Source: Bordetella parapertussis
Lineage (GTDB): Bacteria > Pseudomonadota > Gammaproteobacteria > Burkholderiales > SG8-41
Direction of reading: 5' to 3'
DNA: 48,617 bases
Assembly (NCBI GenBank): GCA_945885345.1
Contig: CAMCYP010000028.1
Location: 1 to 48,617, forward strand
The position numbers and the translations under genes are program-made. Below, piece after piece: positions 46,332-48,617 of this stretch; position 1 is the stretch's first letter; the number at the start of each line of letters is the position of its first letter. The notes beneath the pieces are model-generated. The model was not told where the DNA came from. It was given only the letters and a program-made list of their open reading frames with translations, and ran no database searches.

Positions 46332-46365
46332 AAAAGGGGCGGCGCCACGGCGCCGCCCCTTTTTT
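46332..46365 (-). terminator. strong intrinsic terminator between pilQ and aroK
   Basis: AAAAGGGGCGGCGCC pairs with GGCGCCGCCCCTTTT in a stem of up to 15 bp; the innermost pairs must open to form a loop around AC. On the minus strand it is followed by TTTTGTTTT, so it ends the pil transcript. The run of six T on the plus strand would also allow termination in that direction. Confidence 0.92.
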
Positions 46366-46381
46366 GCCGATTGTTGCCTGG

Positions 46382-48499
46382 TCAGCGCAGCGACGCGCCG
46401 TCCTTCAGAATCTTCGGCGAAATGAAGATCAGCAGTTCGCGGCGATCATCAACGCGCTGGTTGTTCTTGAACAAAAAACCAACATACGGCAAGTCGCCAA
46501 GCACAGGTATCTTGGTCGTCGTCGACCGTTCATCCTGCGTGTAAATACCACCGATGACCACAGTGCCGCCGTTTTCCACCAGAACCTCGGTCACCACCTG
46601 CTTGGTGTCGATGGCCGGGCCTGACAAGGTGTTCTGGCCGACGCTGTCCTTGTTGACGCGCAGATTCATGATCACATTGTCGTCCGGCGTGATCTGCGGT
46701 TTGACTTTCAGCGAAAGCGTGGCTTTGCGGAACGACACGCTGGTCGCACCACTGGAGGTTGCCTGCTGGTACGGGATCTCCGTGCCCTGTTCAATGGTCG
46801 CTTCGATCTTGTCGGCCGTAATCACACGCGGGCTAGATATGATCTTGCCCTTGCCGTCAGCCTGCAGTGCCGACAGTTCAAGGTTCAGGAATTTCGTCTT
46901 GGCGTCGTTGAACAGCAGGAACGAGAACACGCCCGGATTGGCGCCGGACAGGCCCTGTGCCGGCAGATTTACAAAAAGGCCGTCGTTGAAGGTGCCGGCA
47001 GTGGTGCTTTGCCCTGTTAATGCAGCGCTGTTGGCGAGGCTGCCCCCGATAAGACCATTGGTGTTGCTGCCGTTATTGCCGATACGGAAACCCTGGGCGG
47101 TGGAGTCGTTGAATCCAAGTCGCGCACCAAGGTTGCGGCTGAACGTGTCATTGGCCTCAACGATGCGTGACTCGATCATCACCTGGCGAACAGGAATGTC
47201 GATCTGCTTCAGCAGTTTGCGGATTTCCTCAAGACGGGTTGGCGTGTCCTGCACAAACACCGTGTTGGTGCGCACATCGACCACTGCGCTTCCGCGCTTG
47301 GACAGGATTTTTTGCGTCGGGTCCGACAGCAGCTTCTGGAATTCCGCCGCCTTCTGGTAATTGACCTGCATGCTTTCGGTGCGCAGTGGTTCAAGGTCGG
47401 AAATCTGTGCACGGGCTTCCAGCGCCAGCTTCTCACGTGTAGCCAGCTCATCACGCGGCGCAATCCACACCACGTTGCCGGTCTTGCGCATGTCCAGACC
47501 CTTGCTCTGCAGAATGATGTCCAGCGCCTGATCCCAGGGTACATCTTTAAGGCGCAGCGTCAGACTGCCGCCGACCGTGTCGCTGGTGATTACATTGAGG
47601 CCGGTGAAATCCGCAATGACCTGCAGGACGGCGCGCACTTCGACATTCTGGAAGTTCAGCGACAGCTTTTCGCCGGCAAATCCAGGTTGCACCAGCCGGT
47701 TAGCATCGTCTGCGACTTTTTTGACTTCGAGGATGAACTTGTTGTCGGTCTGATAAGCCGAGTGTTCCCAGGCGCCGCGCGGCGTAATGACCATGCGCGT
47801 GTTGCTGCCCTGGGTGAATGTTTCAATGGTATCGACCGGCGTGCCGAAATCGACAACATCCAGCTTGCGTTCAAGGTTTTTCGGCACCGCAGTGTTGATG
47901 AAGTCGATGATCAGTGAGCGACCCTGGGCCCGCAGGTCGATGCCGACTTGATTGTCCGACAGGTCTATCATCACCCGGCCTTCGCCGGCGCGTCCGCGGC
48001 GGAAATCAATGTCGCGCAAGCTGTGTTTACCGTCACCGGGTTTGGCCTGGGCAAAAGTCTGTGCTATCGGTGCTGTTGCCGCCGTGTTTGCCGAAGCTGC
48101 TCCGCCCAGCGTGATCATGATCGCGTTGCCTTCAATTTTCGCGTCATAACCCAGCGGCCGCGCGGTTTCCAGCACGATGCGGGAGCGATCGCCGGCCTGG
48201 ACAATATTGACACGCCGGACATCGCCTTCCCCGACTTCCTGCACGTTTTTGCCGGAGCCGTTGGTGGTATTCGGGAAATCGAAGGCGATGCGTGGCGGAT
48301 TATTAACCGCAAAACTGGCGGGAGCTGCAGCCGGGGCACTTTTCAACATGATCTTGACCAGTGTCACACCGCCCTGTTGCCCCGATACGCTGATGGTTTC
48401 GATGCTGTTCTGGGCGTGGGCGGTCGTTGCCATCAGGGCAAAGCCTGTTGCGGCGACCAGTCCGGAAGCACGGGTCATTAACTTGAAAAATCGGATCAT
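46382..48499 (-). CDS. pilQ: type IV pilus secretin PilQ
   Basis: PilQ forms the outer-membrane channel through which type IV pili extend. The 705-residue protein has a signal peptide (cleavage after TAHA near residue 29) and two AMIN peptidoglycan-binding domains (about 35-130 and 155-255). An STN/N0 domain follows (LSLNFQNVEVRAVLQVIADF), then an N1 domain, and the secretin pore (about 480-705; VMIESRIVEANDTFSRNLGA, VENGGTVVIGGIYTQDE), ending ILKDGASLR. The ATG overlaps the pilP stop (ATGA). Downstream lies a strong terminator and then aroK. Confidence 0.97.
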   Translation of the reverse strand: MIRFFKLMTRASGLVAATGFALMATTAHAQNSIETISVSGQQGGVTLVKIMLKSAPAAAPASFAVNNPPRIAFDFPNTTNGSGKNVQEVGEGDVRRVNIVQAGDRSRIVLETARPLGYDAKIEGNAIMITLGGAASANTAATAPIAQTFAQAKPGDGKHSLRDIDFRRGRAGEGRVMIDLSDNQVGIDLRAQGRSLIIDFINTAVPKNLERKLDVVDFGTPVDTIETFTQGSNTRMVITPRGAWEHSAYQTDNKFILEVKKVADDANRLVQPGFAGEKLSLNFQNVEVRAVLQVIADFTGLNVITSDTVGGSLTLRLKDVPWDQALDIILQSKGLDMRKTGNVVWIAPRDELATREKLALEARAQISDLEPLRTESMQVNYQKAAEFQKLLSDPTQKILSKRGSAVVDVRTNTVFVQDTPTRLEEIRKLLKQIDIPVRQVMIESRIVEANDTFSRNLGARLGFNDSTAQGFRIGNNGSNTNGLIGGSLANSAALTGQSTTAGTFNDGLFVNLPAQGLSGANPGVFSFLLFNDAKTKFLNLELSALQADGKGKIISSPRVITADKIEATIEQGTEIPYQQATSSGATSVSFRKATLSLKVKPQITPDDNVIMNLRVNKDSVGQNTLSGPAIDTKQVVTEVLVENGGTVVIGGIYTQDERSTTTKIPVLGDLPYVGFLFKNNQRVDDRRELLIFISPKILKDGASLR

Positions 48500-48617
48500 T
48501 TTTTAGTCTCCTGTTCTTGCAGCATCAACGCCTGGTCTTTTTCTTCCCAGTTGCCGCCGCTGTCTTGAACGATTTCCTTAAGTTTGATGTCTGTTTCCGT
48601 GATACCCACGATCCGGC
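48496..48617 (-). CDS. pilP: type IV pilus assembly lipoprotein PilP (3' end only)
   Basis: The minus strand has an open frame entering from the window edge and ending TGA at 48498-48496. The last 40 residues read RIVGITETDIKLKEIVQDSG, then GNWEEKDQALML and LQEQETKK in outline, which is the conserved C-terminal end of PilP. PilP is an inner-membrane lipoprotein that links PilN/PilO to PilQ. Only the C-terminus is in the window. The four-base overlap ATGA with pilQ indicates translational coupling. Confidence 0.88.
   Translation of the reverse strand, partial: RIVGITETDIKLKEIVQDSGGNWEEKDQALMLQEQETKK

Overview
The window is a chromosomal housekeeping region of a Gram-negative bacterium, most likely a betaproteobacterium. 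The evidence is the protein families, the gene order (LysM protein-dprA-topB; gyrB-dnaN-dnaA / rpmH-rnpA-yidC-mnmE-mnmG-rsmG-parA-parB-atpIBEFHAGDC-glmUS; argS-SPOR-dsbA; priA-hemE-gltDB; aroKB-dgt; pilPQ) and the fairly GC-rich sequence. I cannot name a genus. I see no insertion sequence, prophage, CRISPR array, tRNA or rRNA. Almost every base lies in a recognisable core gene, so novelty has to be sought in intergenic elements and in small departures from the usual gene order.

Layout. 1-5184 (+): LysM protein, dprA and topoisomerase III, ended by a strong terminator shared with the convergent gyrB. 5259-10395 (-): dnaA, dnaN and gyrB in transcription order, with two DnaA boxes between dnaA and dnaN. 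10606-18552 (+): rpmH, rnpA, yidC, mnmE, then two parS sites, then mnmG-rsmG-parA-parB. 18572-25670 (+): a complete nine-gene F1Fo ATP synthase operon with its own promoter and terminator. 25723-28935 (+): glmU-glmS for UDP-GlcNAc supply. 28951-35768 (-): priA, argS, a SPOR protein, two tandem dsbA paralogues and an SDR. 36092-43304 (-): gltB-gltD-hemE. 43473-46284 (-): aroK-aroB-dgt. 46382-48617 (-): the 3' end of pilP, then pilQ.

How it works together. The left half carries the replication-initiation and segregation module (DnaA, sliding clamp, gyrase, ParAB/parS), ribosome, RNase P and membrane-insertase genes, tRNA-U34 modification (MnmE/MnmG), and energy production. The right half carries nitrogen assimilation (GltBD), haem and aromatic biosynthesis, periplasmic disulfide formation, replication restart (PriA) and the type IV pilus secretin with DprA as a distant competence partner. 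The most interesting unexplained signals are: (1) an AT-rich 18-21 nt element, consensus TTTAWAATCAANNNCTTA, in four intergenic sites (before parB, atpG, priA and gltB); (2) the 323-base priA-hemE gap, which has two consensus DnaA boxes with a shared 13-nt context, an AT-only tract and a nested palindrome, so it looks origin-like; (3) start-site oddities: mnmE's AUG is buried in a perfect 10-bp hairpin, glmU looks leaderless, and atpG lacks a Shine-Dalgarno sequence inside the atp operon; (4) tandem diverged dsbA genes that share a 37-nt identical stretch over the active site; (5) the absence of smg and yidD from their usual places.
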